Shown: positions 38,907 to 39,298 of the stretch, piece by piece
Numbering within the stretch: position 1 is the stretch's first letter
Layout: the number at the start of each line of letters is the position of its first letter
Assembly (NCBI GenBank): GCA_036495095.1
Contig: DASXNK010000047.1
Location: forward strand, 1 to 39,298
Direction: 5' to 3'
Length of the DNA stretch: 39,298 nt
Source: Candidatus Dormiibacterota bacterium
GTDB taxonomy: Bacteria; Chloroflexota; Dormibacteria; Aeolococcales; Aeolococcaceae
Notes under the pieces: model-generated
What the model was told of the DNA's origin: nothing
Databases searched by the model: none
The model's input: only the letters and a program-made list of their open reading frames with translations
Translations under genes and position numbers: made by a program

Positions 38907-39298
38907 ATGCCCAACGATTCCGTAAGCATCGGTCCGCTCCTCGACGCCCTGTTCGATCAGGGCGCCACCGACCTCCTGCTGAGCGTCGGCGCTCCGCCGA
39001 GCCTGCGCATCGACGGCCGGCTCACCCCGGCGACGTCGCGGCCGCTCACCGCACTGCAGACCGAGGAGCTCGTCCAGCAGCTGGTCGCCGACGGAGCGCG
39101 GCACACCCTCGAGGAGCAGGGCGCCGTCGACTTCTCCTTCCAGTGGACCGAGCGTGGCCGCGTCCGCGGAAACGCCTTCAGGCAGCGCTCGACCTACGCG
39201 ATCGCGCTGCGGGCGATCCCCAACGCGATCCCCTCCTTCGGCGACCTCCGGCTGCCGGCGGTCGTGGAGCGGCTGGTGGAGCTGCCCCGCGGTCTGAT
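38907..39298 (+). CDS. pilT: Type IV pilus retraction ATPase PilT, N-terminal part (runs off the window)
   Basis: The first 130 residues of a PilT-type retraction ATPase. The PAS-like N-domain is recognisable: IGPLLDALFDQGATDLLLSV, then GAPPSLRIDGRLTPA, VDFSFQWTERGRVRGNAFRQ and LRLPAVVERLVELPRGL, which precedes the Walker A motif of PilT. The window ends before Walker A. I chose ATG 38907 (MPNDSVSIG) because a -10 box ends ten bases upstream; an in-frame ATG at 38892 overlaps that box. Absence of a Shine-Dalgarno site suggests a leaderless message. It complements the pilus assembly genes at the left of the window. Confidence 0.88.
   Translation, partial: MPNDSVSIGPLLDALFDQGATDLLLSVGAPPSLRIDGRLTPATSRPLTALQTEELVQQLVADGARHTLEEQGAVDFSFQWTERGRVRGNAFRQRSTYAIALRAIPNAIPSFGDLRLPAVVERLVELPRGL

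Overview
The window is a high-GC (about 70% or more by eye), gene-dense bacterial chromosome segment. GTG starts are common and neighbouring genes often overlap by ATGA or GTGA. Gene content suggests a Gram-positive-type or related Terrabacteria lineage: a Bacillus-like qcr gene order with split cytochrome b6 and subunit IV, an A2-type haem-copper oxidase, an SCO1664-family protein, an L,D-transpeptidase, a BldC-like regulator and compact pil operons. A Chloroflexota/Dormibacterota-like or deep actinobacterial host is my best guess. This is inference; the window has no rRNA or other phylogenetic marker.

Layout: (1) 95-4877, minus strand: a coupled operon of an SbcD/YhaO-like phosphoesterase, a YhaN-like SMC-type ATPase and an RlpA-type cell-wall protein. 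(2) 5139-10316, plus: a type IV pilus operon (BldC-like regulator, pilB, pilC, two minor pilins, a PilX/GspK-like pseudopilin, a major pilin). (3) 10484-13172, minus: fabH-accD-accA, the start of fatty acid synthesis. (4) 13394-15896, plus: an L,D-transpeptidase and two uncharacterised genes. (5) 15976-21993, plus: a menaquinol:cytochrome c reductase cluster (Rieske, cytochrome b6, subunit IV, triheme cytochrome c) with three tiny membrane ORFs, a small membrane protein and a NarX/NarL-type two-component system. (6) 22237-26724, plus: a subtilase with eleven GGGWS repeats, a GGDEF-EAL protein and a small unknown protein. (7) 26932-33090, plus: the terminal oxidase cluster (coxB, coxA, ctaA, ctaB, two small membrane proteins, a CtaG-like protein) and a cupredoxin lipoprotein. 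(8) 33120-36666: birA, a small unknown gene, an orphan DNA methyltransferase, tRNA-Arg(CCG), an SCO1664-family protein and a membrane protein. (9) 36830-39298, plus: a family 4/5 uracil-DNA glycosylase, two conserved unknowns, a stand-alone prepilin-peptidase N-domain and the start of pilT.

Regions 5 and 7 together encode most of an aerobic electron chain: quinol to b6/Rieske to multiheme cytochrome c, then probably via cupredoxin to the CuA oxidase, with haem A made by CtaA and CtaB. BirA would supply biotinylation for the acetyl-CoA carboxylase whose AccD and AccA are here (AccB and AccC are not). Pilus genes lie at both ends: assembly at the left, retraction at the right.

The strongest leads for something undescribed are the tiny single-helix ORFs in the respiratory clusters, the b6f-like haem c_i cysteine combined with an APWY Qo motif and a triheme cytochrome, the RlpA-peptidase-like fusion, the free-standing prepilin-peptidase N-domain, and a perfect palindrome inside the putative pilT promoter. 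No intergenic stretch exceeds 300 bases. Bases 1-94 show nothing I can name.
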